Origin: Acanthosoma haemorrhoidale
Lineage: Eukaryota; Arthropoda; Insecta; Hemiptera; Acanthosomatidae
Direction: 5' to 3'
Length of the DNA: 64,000 nt
Assembly (NCBI GenBank): GCA_930367205.1
Contig: OV884009.1
Coordinates: 121,223,454 to 121,287,453, forward strand
The notes under the pieces are model-generated. The model saw only the letters and a program-made list of their open reading frames with translations, ran no database searches and was not told the origin of the DNA. The translations under genes and the position numbers were made by a program. How positions within the stretch are numbered: the first letter of the stretch is position 1; each line of letters opens with the position of its first letter. Below, piece by piece: positions 50,440 through 62,800 of this stretch.

Positions 50440-50861
50440 CATTTACTGACTTAGCCTGGGACAGTTGGTTAATAAATACAGGATCAGGAATTAACTACAC
50501 ACACCCATGTTCCGTACCCGAAGAAACTGAAATTAAGTCGGAAGATTTCACAGTGGTAACACCAGCTGGTATCGAAAAAGGCAATGGCTCAATCATTCTA
50601 AATTTGCCACCAAGATTGGGTTTGACCCGTGATCTATTAGTTAAGTTTAAAATCTACAACTTTAGTGACAAATACGAAACATTATTAGGGATGGAAACAA
50701 TTCAAACCCTGGAAACAGACATTAAATGGGGAACGAATAATGAAATTAAAAAGAATAAAATAAACGTAATAATTAATAATGTTCAAATAATATATAATGA
50801 ATTATATTTAATAAAGAATGAAAAAGAACTAGAAACTCTTGTAAGACATGAACATAACTAA
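50440..50861 (+). pseudogene. Errantivirus-like protease (copy 1), active-site Asp lost
   Basis: Before the Met of the open frame, W-L-I-N-T-G-S-G stands where the sister copy at 54.5 kb has W-L-I-D-T-G-S, so the catalytic Asp has become Asn. The remainder follows the retropepsin pattern (V-T-P-A-G, L-L-G-M-E-T-I). Confidence 0.75.
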
Positions 50862-51400
50862 ATATAATAAAAAAAAATCATCACATGACTTAACCTTTCT
50901 AGAACTTGACGATAAGGAAACAGAAGAAGACATATACAGATTAATAGAAGCAAAACCTAATGACTCAGAAGAATACAACCAAACTTTACAGGAACTTAAC
51001 CCAGAAGCCATGGGATAATAGTTAATAAAGTTAATAATAGATTAGTGTAGTAGCTACACACAGCATTCCCAAGACTCTAGTAACGAACAAATATTTAAAG
51101 CCCCAAACGACCAAGCAATAAATGTTGCAAAAAATTCATATATTTATACAACGAGGAGAAAAGAACATTGCTACCACAAAACATTTGAAAAAAAACAAGG
51201 CACGTTATAGATACTGCATACCCCTAGACTATGGACTTGGACAAAATCATGCGAGAAATTTTAAGACCAAATACTCACTTACGAAAATTATTGTGAATCA
51301 AATGTTGAAACGATCAGAAGTGAATTTGAAGGAAGTTATAACAAATTACAATAATTATTAAGAAAAAAATTTCCGTCTGTAAAGATAAAACGTTACAAGA
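50862..51400 (+). pseudogene. Remains of pol between protease and integrase (copy 1)
   Basis: Stops are dense. Reverse transcriptase and RNase H motifs are not found; the distance is too short to hold them, so they were deleted. Scraps resemble the linker ahead of errantivirus integrase. Confidence 0.55.
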
Positions 51401-52198
51401 AAAAACTTTTAGACGTAATTGACGCAAACGAACAAAGAGAAATGGTTAAACATTATCATACAGGTAAATCATTTCACAGAGGAATAAATGGAACCTACGA
51501 AATACTAAAACGGACTTACAATGGCCTAACATGAGAGACCACATTTCAGGCTTTATCAAGAACTGCCCTGTAGTAGAACAGTGAAATAAGAACGAAAACC
51601 TATCAAAAGAAAATACCAAGTTACCCCAACTACCGACAGACCATTCGAAGAACTAATGATGGACACCCTTAGGTATGACGGAAAACAAATTTTCACAATA
51701 GTAGACACCTTTTCAAAAAGAATGTTTTCCATAACTGAAAAAGCCTATAACGCTATCAATGTATTTGAAGTTTTGACAGAGTACTTGGCTCATTTCCCCA
51801 GCCCTAATCGTATAAAAATGGACAACGGACGAGAATACAATAACAACCTTATAAAGAACTTACTGACAACCCTAGGGATCGAACCATACTACATAACACC
51901 CAATCACCCCAATTCACTAGGACTCCATAATAAAACCCAATCCACTTTGATAGAAATTTTACGATCCATTAGAGAAGAAAATAAAGACAAATCTCTAGAA
52001 ACAAATTTAAAACTATCATTAATCACATTTAATAATTCTTTAAAACAAAATTTAAAAATGTCTCCCAATGAGATTATTTTTGGTATAATAAAAGATCCCA
52101 GTAAAAAAGAGGCATTAGTAACAGAACAACCTGTCAGCAACTATCACGAACAGCTCAAAGTAATACAAAATAACATTAGAAAAAGTATTATTAACTAA
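51400..52198 (+). pseudogene. Errantivirus-like integrase (copy 1)
   Basis: The zinc-binding part (H-Y-H-T-G-K-S-F-H-R-G-I-N-G-T-Y-E) is broken by a stop near 51530. The open frame 51656-52198 (180 codons) has the core: M-M-D-T-L (first Asp), I-K-M-D-N-G-R-E-Y (second Asp), but N-S-L-G-L-H-N-K-T-Q-S-T-L-I-E in place of the block carrying the catalytic Glu. That Glu is gone. Integration activity is therefore not expected. Confidence 0.8.
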
Positions 52199-52267
52199 AA
52201 AGAGCAAAGAACCGACAAACTGAATAAAAATCAAGAAAACCCCGAAATAGAAAAAGACACCACAGAT

Positions 52268-52389
52268 ACTAGTGGGAGAAACAGCCGAAAATGGGGGAAC
52301 CAACCATCCCCACCACGGCTGACCTGCCTATATAACCCGGGCGTCTTAGGGCGGAACGCAGAACGAACCGAACCGGCACATAGAACACT

Positions 52390-52390
<1 letters not shown>
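52268..52390 (+). repeat. Partial gypsy LTR leading into (CT)n
   Basis: GGGAGAAACAGCC, the purine-rich stretch, CCTGCCTATATAACC and the CGGCACATAGAACACTG block match the LTR at 39600-39500 read on the other strand. Both copies run into a CT/GA microsatellite at the same point. Confidence 0.75.
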
Positions 52391-52910
<520 letters not shown>

Positions 52911-53089
52911 ACATTTATCTAAAAGACTTTTTTTACAATTTAAGCTGAATCCATAGCGCCTGATAATGAAAATGTTGACATTGAAATGTTGCAATTTCGA
53001 AATGATTATATTTTAAAAGTTCGCTTGAAATTATCACACGAAAAGATGTGGCTGCTGATCGCTTTTTTTTGTCTACCTTGTTTCAGATG

Positions 53090-53420
53090 GCACACTAAAT
53101 AACTTTTTTTGACTATGAAGGAAACCAACATAGTATATAGCTGCTCTAAGCATTCCCAGTCACAGAGCTGTCGTTACAGTATCCCTTGGAAAACTGAAAT
53201 GAAAGCATGCGTGGAGTCCAACAAAATCATAGCAGTAGCAGAGTTTCTGTTGATACCGAAGATGGCTTCCATCTGTAACTTAACAAGTGAATGTTCTGTA
53301 CTCAGATGAGCCTGAAAGCCTGTTTGTTCGTACGGAATAATGTAATTTATTTAACAGAGCCTTTTAAGGCAATTCAGCATAATCTTTTTCAAATTTTCCC
53401 CATGTGAGGAAGGATACTGA
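53090..53420 (-). pseudogene. LINE polymerase fragment, paralogue 1
   Basis: Minus-strand P-Y-E-Q-T-G-F-Q-A-H-L-S-T-E-H-S-L-V-K followed by I-L-L-D-S-T-H-A-F (first Asp block degraded). It is highly similar to the next entry in the same orientation. Confidence 0.75.
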
Positions 53421-53689
53421 GCAAATTTGTTTTCCATCACAGTCCCTTTAAATTTACAGATAATTATATACAATTATCATGTTTACCATCATATAGTATA
53501 TATTTTATCATATATTATATTTATATCATATATTACTCAGGCGAATCTATTGACAAAATCTTTTTGTATTTCCTGTAGCGTCGCTACATTATATAAAGGT
53601 TTTGTGATACGTGACTGGACTGATAATAAAGGTGATGGGGCTCACCTTTTTGATTAAACTTAAAACTAACTTACATACTAATTCTTAAC

Positions 53690-54245
53690 CTAATTTCCCC
53701 CCCACAGTCTGTTGCCATCAATGTGGGAGGGGTGGTGGGGTCATAGTGTTAAACACTGGGTTGGTTAGGTGCTGCAACGAGTAAAAAAACTGGATGTGTC
53801 TCCGGCGGATGAACTCACCGACGGTACTTCAAGCAACGGGTGCAGGTCAGCGTTCTTTAACCTCTCGAGAGAGGTATGTCGGACCAGTTCTTATCAGTAT
53901 ACCAATATGTTCTTCAAGAAGGAAACTAACATGGTGTATAGCTGCTCTGGGCATTCCCAGTCACAAAGCTGTCGGTACAGCATCTAGTGGGACACTGAGT
54001 CGAAAGCCTGCGTGCAGTCCAACGAGATCATACTAGTTGCTGTGTTCTTGTTGATACCGAGGGTGGCTTCCGTCTGTACCTTCACAAGCGGATGTTCTGT
54101 ACACAGATGAGCCTGAAAACCTGTCTGCGCGTACGGAATGATAGCATTTTCCGAACAGATGTCCTTCAGGTAGTTCAGTATTATCTTTTCGAGAATCTTC
54201 CCCATGTGAGGGGGGATACTGTAATGACCGGACAGAAACTCACTT
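53690..54245 (-). pseudogene. LINE polymerase fragment, paralogue 2
   Basis: Minus-strand motifs: K-I-L-E-K-I-I-L-N-Y-L (fingers), Q-T-G-F-Q-A-H-L-C-T-E-H-P-L-V-K and I-S-L-D-C-T-Q-A-F-D-S-V-S-H (first Asp block intact), then stops. No Y-A-D-D block remains. The upstream 54246-54379 part of the open frame belongs to the opposite-strand gypsy copy. Confidence 0.8.
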
Positions 54246-56459
54246 ATCATGGTCTCGAGGATCGAGAGCCAGGTACAACAAAAACAACTGGGCAACAACA
54301 AGACAAGAGAACGTTTCCTACCCAATTCTTTCAATCCAAATTCAGAAAATAACATCTCGATGATAAGTGTGAGGTTCAAAAATCAGCAGTTCCATCACGT
54401 TAACTCGTTAAGGAATCGAAAGAGGTTTCTTGGCTACAAGTTCAAGACAGAGAACTTACAGACACGCTCAAACATTTTTTAGGACCAGATAAGCCAGAAG
54501 AAGCACCGAATATTCTTTGAACTTAACAGAGGAACTACCATCCTTCAAGGACTTTGAATAAAGACTATGGCTTATTGATACTGGATCTACCAAAAATTAC
54601 TTACACATAAATTCCCTCAAAATCAAAGTAAAAACTGAAAAGTTTATCGTTACAACTCCGGTAGGATGCCAAAGCGGCAACAGTATCACAATACTAGACC
54701 TTGCTAGAAAATTCGGGTAAATGGCAAACTAGAAATAAAATTTCATATCTTTTGGTACAAAATATGATTATGTATTAAGCTTTGAGTCTATGAAAGACCT
54801 AACAATTGCCAAATAAATTGTGAGAACCAGGAACACACGTTATGTAATTCTGTGACAATACGGGAAGGAAAAATAATACGTACAACTTCTAAACAAAATA
54901 ATTCTCTCACAAGTGACAAAAACGAAGAATCTAATTGTATAGAGAAAAATGAAACAAATAAAATCAAAGAATTATTGAGACATAACACATAAAGATCGAG
55001 GTAAAAAAAAGACTCATAAAATAAATTGGACAATGCCCTTTAATTATCAAAGAAGAAGAACCCTCTTAAAGTAACAAATTTAATTAAACAAAATCCCCGC
55101 TAAAAACTGACAAATCTATATTCTTTCGCAATTATAGCTACCCACTACAGTTTAAGAATGATGTAGATATTGAAATTCAAAAATTATTAAAAGCCAATAT
55201 CACCAAGTAAAGTGATTCACTCTTTAACCCCCGTGGGTAATAACTCTCCAAAAAATACCAGTAATAAAAAAAAAATTCGGAAAGTCATAAATTACCACAA
55301 ACTAACCCAGGAAACTATTGTAAAGCATAATGCCCGCTTTTCAACATAGAAGGCCTCTCCCGAATCCATCCTCAAAACCATCTTTTCAACAGACACAGGA
55401 CACTATGAGTTTTTAGGAATGACCTTTGGCTTATATAATGCTGCCCCAAGATTCCAGAGAACAATGGACATGATTCTAAGCAATACTCCAAACACTCTGG
55501 TTTATATGGATGACATTATTATCTTCTAACCCTCTATTGATGAACACCTGTTTTCAAGAAATTATGCAAACATTCACTGTTTCATTCAAACATTCAATCG
55601 ACAAAACCAAATTTCTTAACTAATAACTCCCGTTTTCAGGCCACATTATTACAGTTGGTGGCATCCATGCAAATCATGAAAAAAGAGAAGCAATCGAAAA
55701 ATTCCCATTTCACGAAAAGCAAAAAGAGATCAAACAATTTTCAGGTAAGGTAGGATACTGCAGAAAATTCATCTACAGTTATGAACATATTGTGAAACCA
55801 TTATCGCTGTAGTTAAGAATGGACCTGAAATCAACCCTGAGGAATACAGAAACCGCTTTGAATTGACAAAGACCCACATGCTTAATGCACCAATCCTTCA
55901 GTTTCATAATTGGGATCAATCATTCATATTAACAACTTATCAAGTTCAGCAGATTAGGGAGCGGTGGTATCCCAAATTTCCGAGGGGATTTAATTGCATT
56001 TGCCTCAAGAATACCTTCTCCCACAAACGAGCACTATGCTACTATAAAAAAGGAGTTACTAGCAATTGTCTATGCCGACACACCCTTTAAACCATACCTC
56101 TATGGAAAACGATTTACAATTCAAACAGACCGCAGATCGAGATTACAGCGGTTATTTTCAAAGAAAACCCCAAATACGCGTCTGATGAAATGGATTTTAC
56201 TTATATCAGAATTCGAAACCGACATAAAACACATCGAAGAGAAAACAAAATACGTGGCAGATGCCTTAAATGGAGTAAACATCGAGGGAAGCAACGCGAT
56301 CGAAAACATAGGATCAGAAAATGAAGAAATGTAAATTGATGTCATGGAACAGTTAGACCAAGCATTATGAGAAAACACTCAAACGCCAATATTACTTTCC
56401 CCGAATGAAAGACATAATAACAAACTGCACTGCCCCACAACAAAAATGTGGGACATTTA

Positions 56460-57021
56460 GACAAATTTAAATATTTGCTTCCTGATAGAATTATTTCGGT
56501 ATTAAATTATTTTTAATTAATATTAAACGTTTTCAATGATAAGGGCCTATAAATATGAAGGAAAAACAAAATAAATATTCAAAAATTTATTTAAAAAAAA
56601 TTATACAGAAATTTCTATTTTGATTTCTTGGGCAAATTATCTCTAAAAAATTAACAAAACGCTTCTTTTAGGCACTTTTTTTAATTTTAATTTAAAAAAT
56701 GGTTTGGACGGTGGACCATGTATCCCGTGTTGTTACTTTAGTGGAAGATAGGCGAAACCAAAAATACTTGGCCCGTGCATTATTGGGTTTTCCTTAAACT
56801 ACTCTTTGGAGAGCAATTACACTCAGCGTAGCGCTCGCCAATCCTTCAGTAAACTCTCGCCCATTCATCTGGCATATAAAGAAAGAAGCGTGACTCATTT
56901 GAATAACATTTGGGTTTCCCTTCATATTTATAGCTCCTCATCACTGAAAATGTTTAATATTAATTAAAAAAGAGTTGAAATCCGAAATATGTCTATTAGG
57001 AAGCAAATATTCGAATTTTCC
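56460..57021 (+). mobile_element. Tc1-like transposon with long inverted repeats, nested
   Basis: A TA lies at each edge (56458-56459 and 57022-57023). The ends pair for about 115 bases: AATATTTGCTTCCT.ATAGA, ATTTCGG and TTTAATTAATATTAAAC are shared on both arms. Inside, the plus strand encodes V-V-T-L-V-E-D-R-R-N-Q-K-Y-L-A-R-A-L, the helix-turn-helix entry of a Tc1 transposase, and nothing of the catalytic core. It is a 562-bp non-autonomous derivative. The gypsy integrase resumes on its right with the expected C-x2-C second half. Confidence 0.9.
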
Positions 57022-57779
57022 TAAGTGCACCATTTGTTTTGTGGGCCAGTGGATTACAACTTATTTCCTACACGTCGAAAAACGAAATAAGACAGAAAGC
57101 GTATTGAAAATGAAATATTGCATCACTAATACTCCGGGCGCACGATTTGAAGAACCCATGATCGATCCACTACACACCACACTAACTAATCATAATTATC
57201 GATACTTCACGCAGATATAACCCGAGCTTGTAACGCAATTATAAAATATCTTTAGATATTCCCGACCCCTAATATTATTACCATGAAGAATGTACCCCTC
57301 ATAACTCAAGGGAATAGATGGATAATGAATACATAATAATTAAGAAATGTGTAATTAACATTAACAAAAACATATGAAATCCTGAACAGGTCCTGACTAC
57401 CAAAACACACTACTTCAAAATGGACTTGAAACAGAAGGCATAAAAGCCCTTTTGCTCCTTGTCATCCCAACTCTCTAGGAACAATGAACAGATCGCATTG
57501 TACGCTGATTGAAATTTTAAGGAATTTAATCCAATGGATGAAGTGATGTTAACACTCAGCAACGCATAAAGTAGTAGAAAAAGACCACGAGAGACTAAAA
57601 ATAATCCAGCAACTCATAAACAATTACATACACAAAGAAAAAGAACTAAGAAACTAAACTAAAATGGAAAAGAACCTTCTGTTGAAAGACAAATAAAATG
57701 AGAACACGAAAACCCATGTACACGTGTACTTAAGGTTAAAGACAAAAATAATAAGGGACATTCGTTTATTACAGACGAA

Positions 57780-58290
57780 GATGATAAGGATACTTCAAGT
57801 GATAGTTAGTTGTAGGGAGATTAGATAATGCCTACGCCGACCATGGCCCAGACATCCTCAGCAGTCCCGGAGTCGTTACTATAAAAAAAGCAGACGCATT
57901 TATCATTGAAAAGTATCATACTACTGTTATTTTCTTAATTTTTCTAGCCTTGCAGAAGAGCTAAAACAAGAACTAAGACGATTTGAAGCCTATTCATTGG
58001 ATACTATAATATTTAAACAATTAGAATTTGTAGAAAGTAAAATTAATAATATAATTCAATTTAATAAAGGAAATTGAGCTAAAAGAGAATTAGCCATGGT
58101 CTAGGATTAACTAAGGTATAAGCTGGCTCACTCACTGGTAATGTGGATCCAGATAACTAAGTCCGTTAAGATAACATTATAAACAAGCTACAGGAAAATT
58201 CTTATCATTTAGACTTGGCAACTGTGCTATGACACTGTATATATACCCCCTAGATCTCCTCTCCTAACTTGTCATCCTATTGTTATGTAA
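57780..58290 (+). pseudogene. Env-like third frame of copy 2, decayed
   Basis: Downstream of integrase an env gene would be expected in an errantivirus. The DNA holds a P-G/E-V-like start (about 57870) and, near 58080-58140, a basic residue pair followed some residues later by S-L-T-G-N, a pattern seen in insect errantivirus envelope proteins. Several stops interrupt it, so no envelope protein could be made. The identification rests on context and short motifs. Confidence 0.45.
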
Positions 58291-58355
58291 TCATTCAGAT
58301 CTCATAAATTTTTCTTTGTAATCTTTTTATCAATAAAACCCACAAAAAATATGTC

Positions 58356-58765
58356 TATGCTGATTATCGTTCGTAGCAACTGTAAAACATCAAATTCCAG
58401 TTGGTAATGATTAAGATTTAGAATTCAAGTACGCCTTATTAATTCTAAAGTTTTACATATTTTGAAATCGAATGGAAAAGCATTATGACATATCTTTATG
58501 TTAAACTTTTATTTAATATAACGAACTCAAATTTTAATTGTGTTAAATAATAGTTCTTATGAAACTTGTAGTAACTATGGTTGAGATGTAATTGCTACCA
58601 TTTTCAAAGTGTCCTTTATTGATATCGTCAGCTCTTAGTCTGTTTTTGATTTGATAGTACTATGATAAATTAAGGCAAAGGTGTAAATTTACTCCAAGTA
58701 TTTAACCTGTTTATTAACAGCTGCAAATTTATAATAAAACTATTTACTATTGTGTGTATTTTTTC
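58356..58765. repeat. Direct duplication, unit 1
   Basis: It aligns with 59274-59710: GAATGG.AAA.CATTATGACATA, AACGAACTC.AATTTTA.TTGTGT, TTGATAGTA.TATGATA and CAACAGCTGCAAATTT occur in the same order in both units. It is non-coding. Confidence 0.85.
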
Positions 58766-59273
58766 TTATTATCAGTTTGCCTATTTCATTGTTCTATTCA
58801 CTTGTTATTCCTTCTTATTGTCCTTCTTTGCTTCAAACTGCTTAAACCTATGTATTATGAATTTAGTGTGTATATATGTAAGCGTGTTTGAAGGCTGGGG
58901 TTGTTGGGTGTAGATGTATGAGAGTGAGCTGATGTCTCTATATAAAGATAATAATTTAATTTCCAAACAACTTTAGATTCTATTTTATTTGTATTTATTT
59001 CTACGATATGGTTTAGTTTTCTTATTTTAAATTAGATAAGAGAATTTGTTCGTTATAATTATTGTTATGGTCTTAGTGGGTAAATAAAGTTATTTATCTT
59101 TTATAATGAATTGCGGCTGGTTAGATAGGCCCAGGGACTGTGGGCAGTGGTCACTAGACGACAACATAAGCACTAGTGGCTGTAGTTAGATGAATCCCCA
59201 CCATTCACGAGCTAACTCTCTCTAAGGTTAGGCTACCCCTCCAAAGAGACCCTGCTTCCACAAAAATATCTTG

Positions 59274-59710
59274 ATGCTGACTATTTAGTATAAGAAAGGC
59301 CGTTGCCACCGTAAACCATGCGAATAACAGTTAGGAATGATCAAATTTAAGAATTTACCTACGTCTTATGTTTTCTAAACCTTTACTTATTTCAAAGTCG
59401 AATGGCAAATCATTATGACATACCTTCATGGTAAGTTTTTATTTCCTTTAACGAACTCCAATTTTAGTTGTGTCTAATAATGATATTTTTTAAAACTTGT
59501 AGCTATGGTGACGTTATATTTGCTACCATTTTAAATTTAAACGTCATTTATTGATATTGTAAGCTCTTAATTCTGCTGTTTATTTGATAGTAATATGATA
59601 CATGGAGGCAAAGGTTTAAAATTCCTCGATCTAAGTAAGGTTACCCATGTTTATCAACAGCTGCAAATTTTTTTATAAAACCATTTATTATTGTATTTTG
59701 TTCATGTATT
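59274..59710. repeat. Direct duplication, unit 2
   Basis: Second unit, starting about 920 bases after the first, with many substitutions and small indels. The intervening 58766-59273 is single-copy in the window and partly GC-richer (59110-59270). Confidence 0.85.
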
Positions 59711-62106
59711 ATGCAAAATTTTGTCAGTTATGATATGGATGGATGGGCTCAGACAATTCCAGTTGGCCAATAAAATTTCTATAATTTGCCGACAAGCTTA
59801 TCTGGTTTAGTGCAAATATTCATCTCTCTTTTAGTTTGTAACTATGCAAGTTAAACTGATAATATGTAAATAATTTATTTTGTGAAAAGTTGTAAACTAG
59901 TTATGGTTAGTAATGATCACTTAAGATGCTTTTTCAAATAGATAAAGAAGGTGAGCCATAGAACTGTAGACGCATAAATTTTTTTGTTTGTATGTGCACA
60001 AATAATTATTAACTATGAAATAATAGATATTTTACTTCTACATCCCTAAAGCAACAAAAACATAACAATATTACAATTAACTGTTTGTTGGAGTTGAATT
60101 CATGATTTTTAGTATGCACTTAGACAACTAACATACAAATTGAATAAGACAACTTATATTTTACAAACTTATTCAAATAAGAAAGTGATGATTGGTTATA
60201 GTAATAGAAGGTATAAATTATAATTTATCTTACGAACATTGGCAGAAATTAGAAAATTTAATTGTTACAAATAACCTTTCAACTAAAAATCTTTACAATG
60301 ATTTGAAAACATATGATGGTCCTTAAGACCAGAAAACATTAATAATACATTGACTACTTCCAACATCATACAAACAAATGGAAAATGTTCAGAAAACTAC
60401 TCGGATCATTTATCAGTACTTTTTACACCACCTATTCATACAGTATATGATCGTTATATTAAATCTAGAGTGGCTTATAGTATGAGTAATGTAGACTGGA
60501 TGAAATTCTTAAGTAAACTTAGGAAAGAAGTAGCTTAGACATTTCTTTTTAATACTGACATTATTTACTTTATTATTATTAACAAATTAAATTATAAATA
60601 TATACATACAATGATAGGATAACATATCTAAACTTACAAAATAGACAAACAAACTAAGGAGAATATATCAACAAAGAGAAACTGACCACACTTTAAGATT
60701 AGTTAGAAAACTGGCTTATACACAGCACAAAAATTTATATAAACAATGGAGCAGTTTTTATTAGGATTTTGTTGATATTTTTTCAAAATCAGAATTATTT
60801 TTCTTTTCACCTGTGTGTCTCTGTCCTGGCAATTGTGAGTCCCCTGTTTGATGAAATTTTGGATCGAGATTCCATTTTAAAATCCATTAAACATAATTAT
60901 GGGTCATTAATTAGTTAACTGTTGATAACATAAATTACTTATTTTCTTAGATTATTCAGTAGGGTATCCAATCCAAAGTACAATTTGCCTGATCAGTAAT
61001 ATGTATTTTTATTTTTGAGCTGTAATTACTACTAAGGCCTCGATTTATATGCAACAAAAATATTAAAATATGGCTAGGATGTATATGTCATTAATATGCC
61101 TTAAAAATGACGATAATATGCAGTATGCAGCCAAATAGTGACACAAGGTAATCATGGTGAATTATTGAGCTGTAAATGTGTTCCTGAAAAGAACAAACAG
61201 ATTTTATTACCTAACAAAATGAATGTTTTCATTGTTATAATTCACATTTTTCTTATAAACTGAAATGAATTACAATAATTATATTATTTAAGTAATAATT
61301 GTAATATTATGAGTAAAAAGAAGAATGACATGGTTCTATGTTGCTTCTATAAACAAGTTGAACTAAAAGGGAAAATGATCCTGGGGAGGTGGGACACCCC
61401 TCATTGAGAATTTTCCGTGAAGTAAACAAAAACAGCTCTTAGTAACTACATCAAAGCCAACATCCTTTATTGTGCAATCTAACATTACTTTTACTTTATT
61501 TAGGTTCAAAAATAATAATTTCTGGGTGCCACGTATTTGTTTAATCTCTTGGTTTGATTAATCCATCAAACTCCCAGCATATTCCATTGGTGTAAAGTTA
61601 TAATAAATACATTTCATTAATATTGAACTGATTTGATTTTTGTCCCAATTAATTCTTTTCCAAAGGTAACTTGAATGTTGATCAATGGAAGAAATTTAGA
61701 CGTTAAAATTAAATATAATTAAGGCATAATTGAATTTATGATAAGATGTGTGATGAGTGACATGAATGAAAATAGAATAAAATGATGAATATTAGACTAC
61801 ATTAGATTTATATGGTAAATATTAATATAAACTGTCTTACTTACTTAATTTTACACATGGTTGGTGTCTTGAAGATGATATCTATAGAAGCCAGCCAGTC
61901 TAGCCCTGTACCTCCCTTGTTAGTTTCCCTCAAAAATCTGTTTCTCATCTCCGTCTTCTTCAAAAACTGTTCTCAACTCTTTCTCCTCTCTGAACATCCT
62001 CTTTCTCAAAAATCTCTCTCACTTTTAAAAAAAATATATTTTACTAATTATAGTGTTGTCAATATTATCTTCACTCTATTCTTATTTTTTTTGGTGTGTA
62101 CTTTAG
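59711..62106. other. Region upstream of the first visible PPP1R8 exon
   Basis: 2.4 kb of AT-rich sequence. It should hold intron 1, and perhaps exon 1 and the promoter, of PPP1R8. I found no exon ending in a split Trp codon with a donor. A 62-codon frame at 60350-60538 has a weak S-D-H-L resemblance to LINE endonucleases but no more. Confidence 0.4.
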
Positions 62107-62167
62107 GGCTGGGAAGCCACCTGTGGGTACTCATTTAGATGTCATGAAAGAAGATAAATTGGTTCAG
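62107..62167 (+). CDS. PPP1R8: PPP1R8/NIPP1 exon (N-terminal)
   Basis: NIPP1 is the nuclear inhibitor and targeting subunit of protein phosphatase 1; its FHA domain binds phosphorylated splicing and cell-cycle proteins (family knowledge). One base (the last G of a Trp codon) precedes 20 codons beginning A-G-K-P-P-V-G-T-H-L-D-V. This follows the invariant W-A-G-K-P-P start of the family. The acceptor is TACTTTAG after a pyrimidine tract and the donor is GTCAGT. The first exon, expected to encode about ten residues ending in a split Trp codon, was not found upstream. Confidence 0.93.
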
Positions 62168-62646
62168 GTCAGTATTTGCTTGTCTATAAATAATAATTAT
62201 AATGTACCTCATTGAACAGATTACTCTGCAACAGTTTTTAAGAAGACATATTTTTATAATTTCAGTGCATTTTTTAATCATAAAATTAAACAAATATGTT
62301 TATAAATAGAAAACAAATGGTACTGGTACACTTTATGATGGCCTTCAGTCTCAGGTTAATTTCTAACAGAACCTATACCTTTCTAACAGGCTACCTACCA
62401 GCCTGTGGTAGGTCAACCAAAAGCCTAGTGCAACAGTAGGCCCAAAAATAAGCAAAAAAGACCCCCCCCCCCCAAAATAAGTCAAATTAAATTAAATAGC
62501 CAGAAACACCCTTTTTTATTTTAGAATGATCCCACTCATTTTATGAATGAAAAATTGTTTCCTCATCTAAAACATTGGCTATTAATACCATTGTGTTGCT
62601 TCTATTGTTTAAGAATTACATTAGCATCAAATTATTTGTTATATAG
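62168..62646. other. PPP1R8 intron
   Basis: 479 bp, GT...AG, with a ten-C run near 62462; no insertion recognised. Confidence 0.85.
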
Positions 62647-62800
62647 AAGCTTATGCTTGATGAAAAGAAGTGCTATCTGTTTGGGAGGAATCCGCAAATG
62701 AATGATATCTGCATAGACCATCAATCCTGTTCACGAGTCCATGCCGCATTTGTTTATCACAAGCACCTCCAAAGAGCCTTTCTTGTCGACCTTGGCAGCA
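62647..62800 (+). CDS. PPP1R8: PPP1R8/NIPP1 exon: FHA domain
   Basis: The exon has 51 codons plus one base. It contains the FHA phosphopeptide-binding signature: F-G-R-N-P (invariant Gly-Arg), then I-D-H-Q-S-C-S-R-V-H-A (invariant Ser-x-x-His), ending V-D-L-G-S. The S-T-H-G-T turn would be completed by the next exon. Q-M-N-D-I-C-I-D-H resembles insect NIPP1 more than vertebrate. The acceptor is TTATATAG and the donor a consensus GTAAGT. No later exon is visible up to 64000. Confidence 0.96.

Larger units (their letters stand above)
54246..58300 (+). pseudogene. Errantivirus-like gypsy element, copy 2, heavily decayed
   Basis: In order on the plus strand: an Asn/Arg/Phe-rich Gag tail (54250-54480), protease W-L-I-D-T-G-S-T-K-N-Y (54550, active site intact), RT scraps including L-V-Y-M-D-D-I-I (about 55500), an F-S-G-K-V-G-Y-C-R-K-F block (55740), RNase H (A-F-A-S-R-I-P-S-P-T-N-E-H-Y-A-T-I-K-K-E-L-L, about 56005), integrase finger scraps (about 56380), core scraps (57130-57660) and an env-like tail (57780-58290). 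A Tc1-like element splits the integrase. Stops are found in nearly every segment. The 5' end is cut by the LINE at 53.7-54.2 kb. Confidence 0.85.

Noticed and set aside
54246..54379. Minus-strand 131-codon frame as one LINE protein
   Set aside because: Its first third lies over plus-strand gypsy Gag; only the part left of about 54245 has LINE motifs.
59711..62106. First coding exon of PPP1R8
   Set aside because: No short Met-starting frame ending in a split Trp codon with a GT donor could be identified.
61812..62138. 108-codon plus-strand frame running into the PPP1R8 exon
   Set aside because: It reads the exon in the wrong frame and is mostly the T-rich intron before the acceptor.
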